Shown here one piece after another: positions 12,413-22,973 of a stretch of 64,000 nt of DNA (position 1 is the first letter of the stretch; each line of letters starts with the position of its first letter). The stretch lies in assembly GCA_024704765.1 (NCBI GenBank), contig JAKMXF010000295.1, forward strand, positions 478,109 to 542,108. The letters run 5' to 3'. Made by a program: the position numbers and the translations under genes. This stretch comes from Oopsacas minuta. Lineage: Eukaryota; Porifera; Hexactinellida; Lyssacinosida; Leucopsacidae. The notes beneath the pieces were generated by a model, which was not told where the DNA came from, did no database searches, and saw only the letters and a program-made list of their open reading frames with translations.

Positions 12413-14852
12413 CAGTGCTTCTCAAACTTTTGATGTCGCTACCCCAAAGTTTCTCCATTACAATTCCACGGACCCCTGCTTGTTGGTCTTATTTTTAGTA
12501 ATATAATTTTTTTTATTATCGTATTACATCAGTGTTAAGTAGTAAGAGGTATATTGTGATATAATTATAAGATCAATTATACTAATGAGAACTGTGTGCT
12601 TGCTTCGATTTGACGAGCTTATCTAGCCTCGGTTCGTTTGATGAAAGTGCCACACGTAGTGGAGATCTGACATCCAGAGAATTCCTATACTTTGTTTTGA
12701 TAATGCTCATTGTTGAAAACCCCATCTCACAAAGGTAAGTGGATGGAAAGGGTAGAATTATTTTCAGGGCCAACTCACTAAGTTCTGGATATTCGGGTCT
12801 AACCTTTATCCAGAATTCAGCGAGTGTTATTTCGCTGTAAAAAATATTCTTTAATCCTTGATCCCCTGCCAGGTCTATTGATTTGTCTTCTAAATGAACA
12901 TTCAACTCGTCCTTCAATTGCAAAATGGGATTACAGATCCAACCGTTTCCTTCTCTAGGATCTTGTTCTTTCGGGAAGTTAAATTCAAAGCGCTCAGCTA
13001 GTGATTTCAAATGTTCGGTGATAATATTCGCTAGAGAAGTCGCATCAAGTCCACTTTCACAATTAATTATTTCCGATAAATTTGGAAACATGTAGTAACA
13101 ATCTCGGGAGACTCGATGTTTCCATGCAGCTAACTTTCTTTTAAAACCGTCAATCTTGTTAGCTGTTGCAAAATTAGTTGTCATCCTACCTTGCATTGAT
13201 CTGTTTAGCTCATTAAGCATTGAGAATATATCAGACAGATATGCCAGCTTTGTACTCCAGTTTACATCTCGAAATTTTTCAGCCCATTCACGTTTTTTAT
13301 CAAGCAGAAATGTTGTTAGTTCGTTTCGGAGCTCAAAAACTCTTGATAACACTTTTCCTCTGGATAGCCAACGTACTTCAGCATGCAAGAGCAGTTGTAT
13401 ATGGTCAGCTCCCATCTGATCACACAAGGAAGCGAATAAGCGAGAATTCAGAGCGTTCGCTTTTACATGGTTGACAACTTTGACAACTTGACATAGTACA
13501 TCGTTGAGTTCCTTTGACATCTTCTTTGTTGCTAAGTTTTCTCGATGAATAAAACAGTGTGTTGACTCGCAATCTGGTGCTACTTCTTTAATTTTTGCAA
13601 CAACTCCAGAATGTCGACCTGTCATTGCAGCAGCACCGTCAGTACGTACACCAACACAAAACTTCCAATCTAATCCTGATTCATCAATGATATAGTTATT
13701 CAATCCATCAAAAATTTGAGAACTAGTGATATTTGTAGGCAATGATATCGAACATAAATACTCTTCTTTCACATCACCACAATGTTCAAAACTAACATAT
13801 AACAACAAAATCGCTAAATTTGCTACCTCAGTAGATTCATCAAGCTGCAAAGAATACCATTTGGCTGATTTTATTTGTTCGATCAGCTGTTCTTCCATGT
13901 CTCAAGCAAGATCGATCACTCTTCTAGCAACAGTGTCGTTTGACAGTGGAACCCGCGCAGTTATCTTTGCTAAGATTCTCACAACATTTCTCGGCATACA
14001 TCACCAATGCAACCAACCAGAAGTTGTCCCCCAATTATGTATGTTTTTTTGCCTTTGTAATACGTAAAGATACCTTGTAAGAAGCTCTTAATGCTGAAAC
14101 ATTTGTGTGAGATGAAACATACATTTGTTTCTGGCAGCCTGTTAATTCGTCGCGCTTTCTCTTAAAAAGCTCAACTGGTTTTGAGATCAGATCCTTGTGC
14201 TTCGTTTGTAAATGTCTACTGAGGTTTGAAGGCTTTAAAGCTTCATTGGAAAAACCTCGCCACATACAACACACTGGGGCTTCTGTAATCCATCTTTAAA
14301 TATAGAAGTAAAACCAAAACGAATGAATGAAATGTCTTAGTTACGGATTTTCGTACAACCTCTTTTGCCCGGTTTGTCGGATTTATCAATTAACTCATCT
14401 TCATCAGATCCCGAAATCTCTTGAGAATCTGTATAGAGTTTATTACTCTTAGTTAGATAAGTATCCAATTGTCCTCGCTTTCGTTTGGCCATAAAATTCT
14501 TTTTCAACGATAGCAAATTAATAACTAAGATATTAATAGATATTAGCAAAGGTACGATCTATTTAAACAATATCAATGAAAGCTCTACCTACTCTTAAAA
14601 CAGGATGATTGTTTGTATTTATCGCTCTATGTTATATGTTTGCAGGGTGACATCATTCTAAATAGCATTCTTGGAAGTGGAATAAGTGTAATTTGTTTAC
14701 AATTCGAGGAAAGCGAAAGGAATTCAGATATTATCGTAGAAGTTGTGTGGAATAACTAAAACTCTAATGAATAAAATTTCGTAAATCACTTTCCATAGCC
14801 ATTCCGCAGCCCCTTTGCAACCTCCTCGCGGCCCCCAGTTTGAGTACCACTG
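12413..14852 (-). mobile_element. hAT transposon (Buster/ZBED type), complete with target duplication
   Basis: A complete 2440-bp element. The left end reads CAGTGCTTCTCAAACTTTTG and the right end, on the opposite strand, CAGTGGTACTCAAACTGGG, giving an imperfect terminal inverted repeat of about 16 bp. Perfect 8-bp direct repeats GGCTAGGT flank it. It holds one minus-strand transposase gene, broken by several point lesions. The perfect target duplication defines the insertion site precisely. Confidence 0.95.
12582..14492 (-). pseudogene. hAT transposase, ZBED5/Buster-like, with BED zinc finger
   Basis: Encodes the transposase of the surrounding hAT element. From the likely start ('MAKRKRGQLDTYL', 14492) there is a basic N-terminus, then a BED-type zinc finger: the CVVC pair and 'RHLQTKH' pair are both present but in different frames (a one-base indel near 14240). 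The 438-residue open part 12582-13898 carries the RNase H-like catalytic core: 'LQLDEST' (first Asp), 'VRTDGAAAMTGRHSG' (second Asp), 'HCFIHRENLA', and the C-terminal dimerisation region with 'CEMGFSTMSIIKTKYRN' (catalytic Glu). Lesions visible: in-frame TAA at 14337-14339, frameshifts near 14240, 14033 and 13985, and TGA at 13902-13904. It resembles ZBED5-like proteins. The intact C-terminal two thirds suggests fairly recent death. Confidence 0.9.
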
Positions 14853-14860
14853 GGCTAGGT
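14853..14860. repeat. 8-bp target-site duplication (right), hAT element
   Basis: GGCTAGGT, identical to the copy at 12405-12412. Confidence 0.95.
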
Positions 14861-16565
14861 GACATTCTAGGCCACCCACTTATATGATAGCCGAATTGAA
14901 GATCCCAAAATGTACTTTGAACAACCCTACCACAACACAAAATTGCTTTATTAAACTTTTACCCTACTTTACCCAAACACTTATACAGAAGAACCTCCAT
15001 AAACAAGGGAGGTCTGGAATCTTTGAAGTTACCCATTCTCCAAATTGAATTTAATCTGAAAATATCCTTCAACCAGAGTCTATCGGCTCAATTTGTATAG
15101 CCACTTCCTCAAACAAATTATATTCAATTTGTATGTTTTCAAGTATCTCCTAAGGCAGAGGTGTTCAAACTTTTCAATTTACGGGTCACTATAAAAATTT
15201 GGCTCCGCCTCACGAGCCACAATTCATAGATTGCCTCTGAATTAGTTTAATACATTTTCAAGCTATACTATTTGACACCATATTGTATTAACAAGGATTC
15301 TACTTGTAAATTCAGGTTATTGACTTAAATTATAATCTTTTAAATGAATTCGGATCATTCGATGCCACTTATGAACTCAGCTTGTTTTGTATCAAGTAGA
15401 CAATAGTACTAAACCTAGATTTGGGTTATGCTATGTATTGTTCATGGTAGAATAACACTGCAGAAAATCTACCTAAACTTCGAAATTTAGCTAATGAGAG
15501 TGACGATATTGCTTGGATTTAACTAACAAATCAATATCTGATTCTATATCAGTCGTTAGTAGGACTCGCCATTACAATTTTGGTTCTGCCTCCTACGTTA
15601 TACTTGTGAAGCTCAATTAATGCATTCATCTAGGAACATTGATGCATTTGCAGAGTATCTATGATTATTTCTATATGGTGCTTAGAAAACACAATTACTA
15701 TCTGACGATTGAAGCACGTCAATCTATTGTATATATATGAAGAATTAAATCAAGCAAATTATCCGCAGGCCATCGTTGGAGTACCCTTGTCCTAAGGATA
15801 TCGGTTGAATATATACAAAGAATTCTTTCTAAGAAACCCATAGATTTCAATTCATCATAGCTATAAATAAGTCTTTTTGAACAAATATGCACCAATGTAG
15901 ATAATTCTACTAGAAAATTTCACGTAGAATTACCCATTTATATGGGTACATTTCAACGTTGGTAGGTAATGTTAATCTAAAGGCATCTCCATTCCCCACG
16001 ACCCACTTATAGATGTTCAATTCATTGGAATTGAACGAAAGTGTACCAAATATGCCGCGAGTATATAGTTTGCATTATTTCGTATTCTTCGAATATTACG
16101 AGTAATACGGGTTAGTGCGAACTATGTACTCAAATTCTTTATAGCTTCTCGTCCAGGGACAACACCCCTGGATCCTACTAGGGGCTTTCAGCGTCCTTCA
16201 GACCACCAACTGGTTGATTATCCCCCACCAGAAAATTTCTGGATCCAAAATAACACTTATTATATTACACAAGTATTACGTATATCTTGCTTACAAAGAA
16301 ATAGTTATGCTAATCAATCTCCCTCATTTATAAGCTCCGAAGTGATAATATATTACTACAATACGAATTGGCATTTTTGCAATCGGTCACTGCAAATATG
16401 CTATATAATTTTGCTAAGACACCTTCATAGTATCCTCATGTTGGTTTAGCTACACCGTTTTATTCACCTGTCCAAGAGGATATTGGTGATAGAATAGCAA
16501 TATCGTTGTTCAGTCGGCCTCAATTCCATCTTCGTATATTTTAATGATTCATCTTTTTTTGTTAG
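14861..16565. other. No exon recognised; two single transposon ends
   Basis: At 14996 a TA-preceded CAGAAGAACCTCCATAAAC looks like a pogo/Tigger-style end. At 15156 a CAGAGGTGTTCAAACTT sequence looks like a hAT end. No partner ends or transposase are visible. The last part (about 16100-16565) is presumably intron upstream of the nuclear-receptor exon; I could not identify the preceding exon. Confidence 0.4.
15156..15245 (+). repeat. Single hAT-like transposon end
   Basis: CAGAGGTGTTCAAACTT followed by a stretch with 'cgggtcac' and 'cacgagccac', the typical composition of hAT (Charlie-like) terminal regions. No partner end was found. Confidence 0.45.
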
Positions 16566-16816
16566 ATGCCAGAGGATTATGTGGAGAGACAAAAAGTCGA
16601 GTTAGTCATCTGCAACAAGACACTCTTGTATCCTTGGAAAATTATATAGTTGAACATTATGCAACTCAGGTTAGTCGTTTGGGAAGGATCCTTCTTCGGC
16701 TACCCGCTCTAAGAGATATCACTACTGAAGTTCATTCTTATTTGATGAAACAAAATTCTTCAGGGCAATCCAAAATTGATCCTTTTCTATTAGATATGGC
16801 AAACCAAACTGTTTGA
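16566..16816 (+). CDS. Terminal exon of an NR2-type nuclear receptor (end of ligand-binding domain)
   Basis: Encodes the last helices of a nuclear-receptor ligand-binding domain. A pyrimidine-rich tract ending TTTTTTTGTTAG gives a canonical acceptor at 16564-16565. The reading frame then runs to TGA at 16814-16816, with phase 1 at the junction ('g|at' for Asp). Visible family features: 'DARGL', 'SLENYI', the helix 10/11 signature 'RLGRILLRLPALRDI', and a C-terminal helix-12 (AF-2) candidate 'KIDPFLLDM'. The pattern fits the NR2 group. HNF4-like and RXR-like members share 'KIDNLL.EM' or 'IDTFLMEM', so the subgroup is not settled. The DNA-binding domain and earlier exons are not in the visible upstream sequence, and may lie outside the window or in short exons I could not find. 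The region between 'ITTEV' and 'KID' is divergent. Confidence 0.75.
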
Positions 16817-16842
16817 AGTGAAATTTCCGTTCAATTCATTCT

Positions 16843-16848
16843 AATAAA
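16843..16848 (+). promoter_or_regulatory. Polyadenylation signal AATAAA
   Basis: AATAAA 27 bases after the nuclear-receptor stop codon, followed by a TG-rich stretch (TGCTTGTTTG), as expected for a short 3' UTR. A longer 3' UTR cannot be excluded. Confidence 0.5.
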
Positions 16849-17528
16849 TATGCTTGTTTGAAGAAAATCAATTTACAGCCTTTCCTTTCAGCCATGATAC
16901 CATACATATATGTGTGTATATATATATATTAATGTATATGTCGAGGTATGCACTTAAATATATATATATTTATACATCATCTATATGTATATGTATTTGT
17001 AAAAAAGATATAGATATATATTTACAGATATTATACCCTGCTATTTTCTAAAATTGTTCTGCAATGAATTCGTGTTTTTTTATGAAATCGGGTAAAAGTA
17101 CTCACTACACCACTTCAACATTGTTCAAGTAATTCATCTAGTAAATCTGTACATGTTTTCTTTTCATTTTATATTTTATAACTTTTGTAGAATTTATATA
17201 CATATTTTGCTAGTAGCTAATATGTAAATAATTTGATTTCATGTTTGTATTTCTGTACATTTCATTGTTGTTATTTATTTATCAATTTTTATTTTCTAAT
17301 TATGGGTCTAATATTTGTCAGGTGGCAGAGGAAAGTTCGTAAACATACTATGTAATTTTGGAATACCTTATTCTATGGATAATATTGATGTACCCCGTTA
17401 AATCGCAGCTTAAGGGACCGCGATAAGTCTTCAGTCTTCAATATCAGCGGAGCTCGATATAACGGATGACTTTTATGTTGCTTTGGCCATTGGGACCATA
17501 TTCGAATAATTTCAGAAATATTTGTATA
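16849..17528. other. Downstream of receptor exon; AT dinucleotide-rich tract
   Basis: Contains TA-rich low-complexity sequence at about 16905-17025 (runs of TATATATAT) and otherwise AT-rich sequence without a recognisable gene. Confidence 0.5.
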
Positions 17529-18829
17529 TAAGGTTAGGCATAAGTTTTGCAACAAGTATAAATTAGTATATTTCTTATCTCACCATAATCGTAGTTGAAA
17601 TTCGTAATGAATTAGTAAATATGCATACTAAGGATACGAAATAAATCTAGCTCTTCGAATGTAATGCCTTCTGCTGTGATATTTAGGCTCAATCGCTTGA
17701 AGAAATCATCATCAGCAGCACGCAACACGTCCTCACTGATTAAATCTCCTTCTCTTCTCAAGGAAAACTTCAGACTTTCGACATTCTTGTGTGGCTTTGC
17801 ACATACCCTGGACTCTAAGATGGACCATATACAGAAATTCATAGGATTTAGATCTGGAGAGGAGGCCAGCCATTCTTCAGTTGATATAAATTCCGGTACA
17901 TTGAGTTTCAACGACTCAGATGTCATTTTGGCTTTGTGGGAGGGAGCGGAATCTTGCTGGAACACCCAATGCGCGCCATTGAAGTGCTCACCAGCCCAAG
18001 GCTTCAATGTGTTCTCTAAAATGCTCTCTACATACACCTCTTTGTTAATTTTCACCCCTTTGTCAATGAACACCAGAGGTGTCCGACCATCAGAAGTAAT
18101 AGCTCCCCAAACCATGACCGATGCAGGTTTCTGAGTTCTTTCGATTGTGCGTATTGATGACGATATAGACTTTTGATCAGGAGCAAGAATTCGACTGTTT
18201 TGGTGATTATATTACCATTTCTACGGTCAAAATCTTCTCATCGGAGAAGACAATACTCTGGTGCGTGCCACCAGTGAACCTTTTCTCCGAATCAGACATT
18301 TTTCATACCTACGCCTCTTATTCACCTCAGAAAGTTACTGTACCTCTCGAAATTTGTAGCATTTCAAGCCTAAATTCTCTTTTACTATCCTCCCCATACT
18401 TCTGGTTGAAATATTGAAGTCTTTTGCCATGCTTTGGATGCTTCTGACAGGATTCTTCCTGACCCTCTCCCGGATGAGCTTCCTAACAGCGGGAGTACAA
18501 ATAGAACGAGGTCTACCTTTTCTGAGCCTGACCTGGGTACTGCCAGTCTCCTTGTAACGTTTGGTCGTATGATGGACTAACAATCTGTTTATGGACAGTA
18601 TTTTGATATTATGGAAGCTGACTTGCCTCCATTATGATACAAGATTAGTAATGACCGTTTTGTTTCTTTGTCTATAAATCAACAAAATTTTTCTAGTAGG
18701 ACTCATTACTCTAAATATTGTTGAAAATGATATTGAAGATAATATATGATAAAAAAATATTCACCTAAAACAATTCGCAGAACCTCTAGCTTAATTTAAA
18801 TTGTGTTGAAGAACTCACGCCTGACCCTG
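17529..18829 (-). mobile_element. Tc1/mariner-superfamily element, TA-flanked
   Basis: 1301 bp. The right end on the minus strand reads CAGGGTCAGGCGTGAGTTCTTC; the left end is a decayed version, TAAGGTTAGGCATAAGTTTTG. TA is present at 17527-17528 and 18830-18831. It carries a minus-strand transposase in two large open pieces. The mariner at 18942 begins only 112 bp beyond its right end. Confidence 0.85.
17612..18632 (-). pseudogene. Tc1-like transposase with third catalytic residue changed to Asn
   Basis: The N-terminal helix-turn-helix part is open at 18335-18583 ('KRYKETGSTQVRLRKGRPRS', then 'SIQSMAKDFNIS'). The likely start is the ATG at 18632 ('MEASQLP'), out of frame with it. The middle is frameshifted around 18115-18335 and includes a readable 'SDEKI' (first Asp). 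The C-terminal part 17612-18115 is open: 'MVWGAITSDGRTPLVFIDKG', 'WVFQQDSAPSHKAK' (second Asp) and 'SPDLNPMNFCIWSILE'. In the related copies at 22974 and 31953 the last motif is 'NPMD', and the Asp there, 37 residues after the second Asp, is the third catalytic acid. Here it is Asn, which should abolish catalysis. The group is DD37D-like (maT-like spacing). Confidence 0.85.
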
Positions 18830-18941
18830 TAATTTGAATATATCCCTGTATATGTATTGTTATTTAATATCTTTATTGTACTTCTTGCAGTTTCAGAAAT
18901 TTGAATTATAATAACGCAAAAAATCTGAATATTCACAAGTA

Positions 18942-20244
18942 CCAGGTTGTCCAAAAAGTTCGCGGAATTGCAAATATATTTTATTTATCAATGATCATAC
19001 TCAACTAATCATTGTTCATAGTTTTCAATAAATTCGCCCTAACCTCGATACATTTCTTCCATTTGATGGTAGTTTATTTATTCCTGTGGTGAATTTTTCA
19101 GGGATACCTTGAATCCATGAATTTACAGCGGACCTAAGGTGCTCAAAATCGCTGAAACGTTTACCTCTAAGTGGTCTTTTCATTTCTGAAAAAAGCCAGT
19201 AGTCTCTAGGCGCTAGATCTGGGCTGTATGGGGGATGTGGGAGTAATTCGAACCCTAAATGTTGAATTTCATCCAAAGTTCGCCTGCTGGTATGGGCTGG
19301 AGCATTATCATGCTGAAGCAAAACATGAGAACTCAACTTGCCACGCCTCTTAAACTTGATAGCTTCGCGCAATTTCTTCAGAACTTGAACATAGTATTCA
19401 GTATTTATTGCTACTTTGTTAGGTAACCAATCAATTATGATTATTCCCTTTGTGTCCCAAAAAACTGTTGCCATCCGTTTACCTGCTGATGCAACGGCTC
19501 TGGGTCTAATAGGAGTTGCTTCATGCCTACGCTTCCATTGACTCATCTGTAAACATGTCTTAGGCTCATAAAAATGTAACCAGGTCTCGTCCCCTGTGAC
19601 TAAACGATCAAAGAACCTTGGCTCCTTAGAAATCCGTAAGAGCTGGCGACAAACACGGACCCTTTCAATCCTTTGAGATTCAGATAACAATTTGGGGACC
19701 CAACGAGAAAGAACTCTCGACATTCCCAATTGTTCAGTTAGAATCTTATCAAGTATTGATTTTGACATCCCCAATTCTTCCTCTAACTGCCGCAGAGTCA
19801 CACGTCTATCTTTATCAAGAATGTTTGATATAATTTTGATATTTTCTTGGTTGGAACATGTTTTTCGGACGACCAGGTCTTGGGTTATCATCAACAGTTG
19901 AATGCCCATCATCAAATCTGTCAATCCATTAGTAAACCATCGATTTACCAGGGAATTTACTACCATAAACCTTTTCCATCTCTTAGAGAATCTCGCTTCC
20001 ACTTTTATTTTGTTTCCAGAGAAACCAAATGATATATCGTTTCCCATCTTCTGAGTTTTCCATTTTAGAAAAAATACGACAATCGTAAATGATGCTAAAA
20101 GAATACCTAAACCAAACTTTTTGATTACAAAAGTTAGGATAATTGAGATAAGGGATATTAGAATTAATCGAAACAATATGCTAATTGATAGTGTATATAA
20201 CACAAACTAGGGATAAAATTCCGCGAACCTTTTGGACAACCTAG
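18942..20244 (-). mobile_element. Mariner element, TA-flanked, nearly intact
   Basis: 1303 bp, the usual mariner length. Terminal inverted repeats of about 28 bp differ at only a few positions (left CCAGGTTGTCCAAAAAGTTC; right, reversed, CTAGGTTGTCCAAAAGGTTC). TA is present at 18940-18941 and 20245-20246. It contains one minus-strand transposase with a single obvious frameshift. Confidence 0.93.
19025..20063 (-). pseudogene. Mariner transposase (DD34D), one frameshift near the N-terminus
   Basis: Cut-and-paste transposase. The expected start is the ATG at 20063 ('MENSEDGKRYI'). The N-terminal helix-turn-helix reads in one frame up to about 19855 ('DNPRPGRPK') and the rest in the next frame, so a one-base indel near 19850-19865 breaks it; an in-frame TAG also interrupts the helix-turn-helix. 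The remainder is open: 'VTLRQLEEELGMSKS', 'LVTGDETWLHFYEPK' (first Asp), 'LLQHDNAPAHTS' (second Asp) and 'HPPYSPDLAPRDYWLF' (third Asp). Counting gives 34 residues between the second and third Asp, the mariner signature, and all three acids are kept. It is the best-preserved transposase in the window. The open frame extends upstream to 20203 in the wrong frame, and that part is not protein. Confidence 0.9.
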
Positions 20245-20258
20245 TATATGCATGTGGA

Positions 20259-20426
20259 CAGTGGAACTCGAATAAGGCTTAACCCTTCGGGAATCGGGAC
20301 TCCATAATTATGTTCCTACTAGAAAGAAATATGTATGTTGAATGAAGACAATTTTTAATCAGAAAGAAATAGTTCATATTTAAGTGAGTGCAACTTTTGT
20401 TCGGACGCCTTATTTGAGTTCTACAA
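20259..20426. repeat. Short pogo-like inverted-repeat element (MITE)
   Basis: Left CAGTGGAACTCGAATAAGGC at 20259 and, on the opposite strand, TTGTAGAACTCAAATAAGGC ending at 20426, with TA at 20427-20428 on the right only. At about 168 bp it has no coding capacity. The left side lacks a TA, so the left limit is less certain. Confidence 0.5.
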
Positions 20427-22973
20427 TAGTGGAACTCAGATAAGAACTACTAGAATATAACGTACAAATACAGTCGGTAATTCCACAGCAGACAATATTG
20501 AATTTACCAACCTTCGGTTTGCTTGAACCTTGCACATTTATAGTACCTTGTCTATAATATACTAGATTTACAGTTCAATCCTTTGATAATCTGCCAAGAA
20601 ATTACTAAGTTAATTTTCTGTTCGCCCGATGAAGTCTCAAATTGTCTTTAGAAATGTCTCATCTATATGAAGGTCGCTATTTTTCAGTTTTACATTTTTC
20701 CACATGAAAGATGAATTTTCCTTGACTTATTCGAAATATCCCAGAATACTCCACTTTCGCACTGTTGATTTTTTATTGTGATCACGATTCTACTGTATAG
20801 TACACCACTAAATGAGTGCCTTCATATGTATTTCGTCAAGTACGTGAATACTGCCATTGCATAATAGATTAATGACTCGAAATTTAGATAATTCTAGTGC
20901 GTGAGTGGGTGATTCCTTGATTCTATTTGATTATATTTTTCTTACAAAGATATTTCAAATTATAAATATCGAGGTTTTGCTCTTGATTTAAATTCCGTCT
21001 AGTTTGGACATATACGATAGAGACATTCTATTACATATTTTATCATAATTTTCTATCTTTGTTCTATGAGCCATTATTTTGATTTATCTTATTCGATATA
21101 TTTCTATTAGCTTTAGGATGTGAGTGAAATATTTCCGTCGCATTATTTTCTTATTTTCCCTTACCTACTACTGTATTTCTCACTCTATTTTCCGACTCAG
21201 GCACTTCTACCTCACCCAATCAGTTATTTTTCGGGTACTCAATTATACTAGATGTGCAACTGTGCATACAACTAATTGGCTGAGCTCGCATGGATTGAGT
21301 GAGAAATACAATATATTATATACACAGTAGGCACTAATGTGGAATTAACCATGTAATTTCAATCCTTGTGAATGTAATTGTGTGTCTATTGTAAATTGGT
21401 AGTGAAATATCAATTGGAAGCATCAAATGAAATTACGAGTCGAATTTTATGTAGTTTGGCATGACTTTAGGGCAATTTATCTAATATGATATTGATAGTT
21501 TGATAATTTATTTATATTGGTCACCCATGATTTTAAAGTAAAATGAAAATATGGTGAATTTTTCGAAAAATCCTATTTACTGGGTATGTCAGAACGAAGT
21601 GGCTAAGAATATTATTGTGTAAGATAAAGAAAGTGATCGAAATCGTTAAAATATAAACCCATGGGGAAATTTCGTTTTGCGTGGTATTGTCTGCATCTAA
21701 ACATCCCAAATAAAAACTAAATCGTTGAAATTGTAAATTGCCTCGCTGACCTGATAAAGGTATGCTGAATATACAGAATCGAATTGAAGACACTCTGAAC
21801 AATTCCGCTACAAATTTGATAAATATTTAGCACATTCTTTCCGAAACTAATGAAATAAATTAATTATTTTGAAAACCTTCAGAATAGTATTTGAATATTA
21901 AGTGACGACTACAGTTCACATGAATTGATATATGACCCCAGTCTCGCTCTCTCGGCCTCTGGGAAAATAGCTTAAATTCAAGCTATTTTGCTAGCTATAA
22001 TTCTAATGATTAATATATTTAGGAGGGGAGGGAAAACTGTTTCTGAGTAAATTGTCAAAAAGGTTGCGCCGAACCAAACTAAAATCCTTGGGATTTTTGG
22101 TAGAAAATTCATGCTATAAGAGTTCTGAAAGACTTTTGTTTGTTGACTCATTCATCAAATGTATGTACAATGAAATACTAAGTGAAACTTGCAATTACTA
22201 GACTTGAATCTTAAGCATTTCCAAATTTGATTAATGTGGTTCTTGAAATACATAGTGGTAATTTAGACAGGATTTTAGTCCTTTAGGATTGGATAATTCA
22301 AATACTTTACCAAATAAGACTTCACAAATTTGATTCTAATGTTTCAGATTATGAGAAATACAATTAAAAATTGAATTTTTTGGATATATACATTAATGAA
22401 AAGGGATTACTTATATGTCTGCGGCCGACATAAAGGAGAAGGACTATATAAGGATTTATAAGGAACAAATAATGATTATTATAAGGAATGTTATATTGCT
22501 ACACTAGAGAAAGTATCTACATATATGTGCATATCTCTAATGAAACTATTACACTGTGACAAAGTACCAAATTTTCATTTGAATTAATCTGTATTCCTTT
22601 TCTTCTTCCCAACATCGTTCAAGCTCCATTTCCTTTTATTAGAAGGGCGCCCTTTGGATCGAACACGTCTAGGATTGAGGATTGTTGCGATATTTGGAAT
22701 AATTACTCCACTTTACTGTGGTATAGATCTTAGCAATAGGTCCATTTCGGCTAATTACCTCTCATAAGCGAATATTGAATAGTTAAATGTAGCAAGATGA
22801 GCAATGTTTTTATATTCTGTTGTTAGCATGTTATACCTTTCGACTTTCGTTAGGATAGGAATATTTTGATCATACTTTTCTTGTAACTCTATCACATTGT
22901 GACTACCAATACAGCTGTGGGGTTTACAATTGTGTTCTGCTTGATTCTCTATCTATTATGAGACGATATATTA
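20427..22973. other. No gene recognised
   Basis: 2.5 kb of AT-rich sequence. The open frames at 21124-21330 (plus) and 21533-21802 (minus) show no known motif. No transposon ends were found. Confidence 0.45.

Noticed and set aside
13156-14067. Plus-strand open frames within the ZBED-type hAT element
   Set aside because: Antisense shadows of the transposase.
14644-14700. CAGGGTGACATC sequence as a further Tc1-like end
   Set aside because: It is not preceded by TA, lies inside the hAT element and has no inverted partner.
17664-18134. 156-codon plus-strand open frame
   Set aside because: Antisense shadow of the Tc1-like transposase catalytic domain.
20066-20203. Hydrophobic N-terminal extension of the mariner open frame (signal-peptide-like)
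   Set aside because: Mariner transposases start near 20063 in another frame; the extension is untranslated element sequence in the wrong frame.
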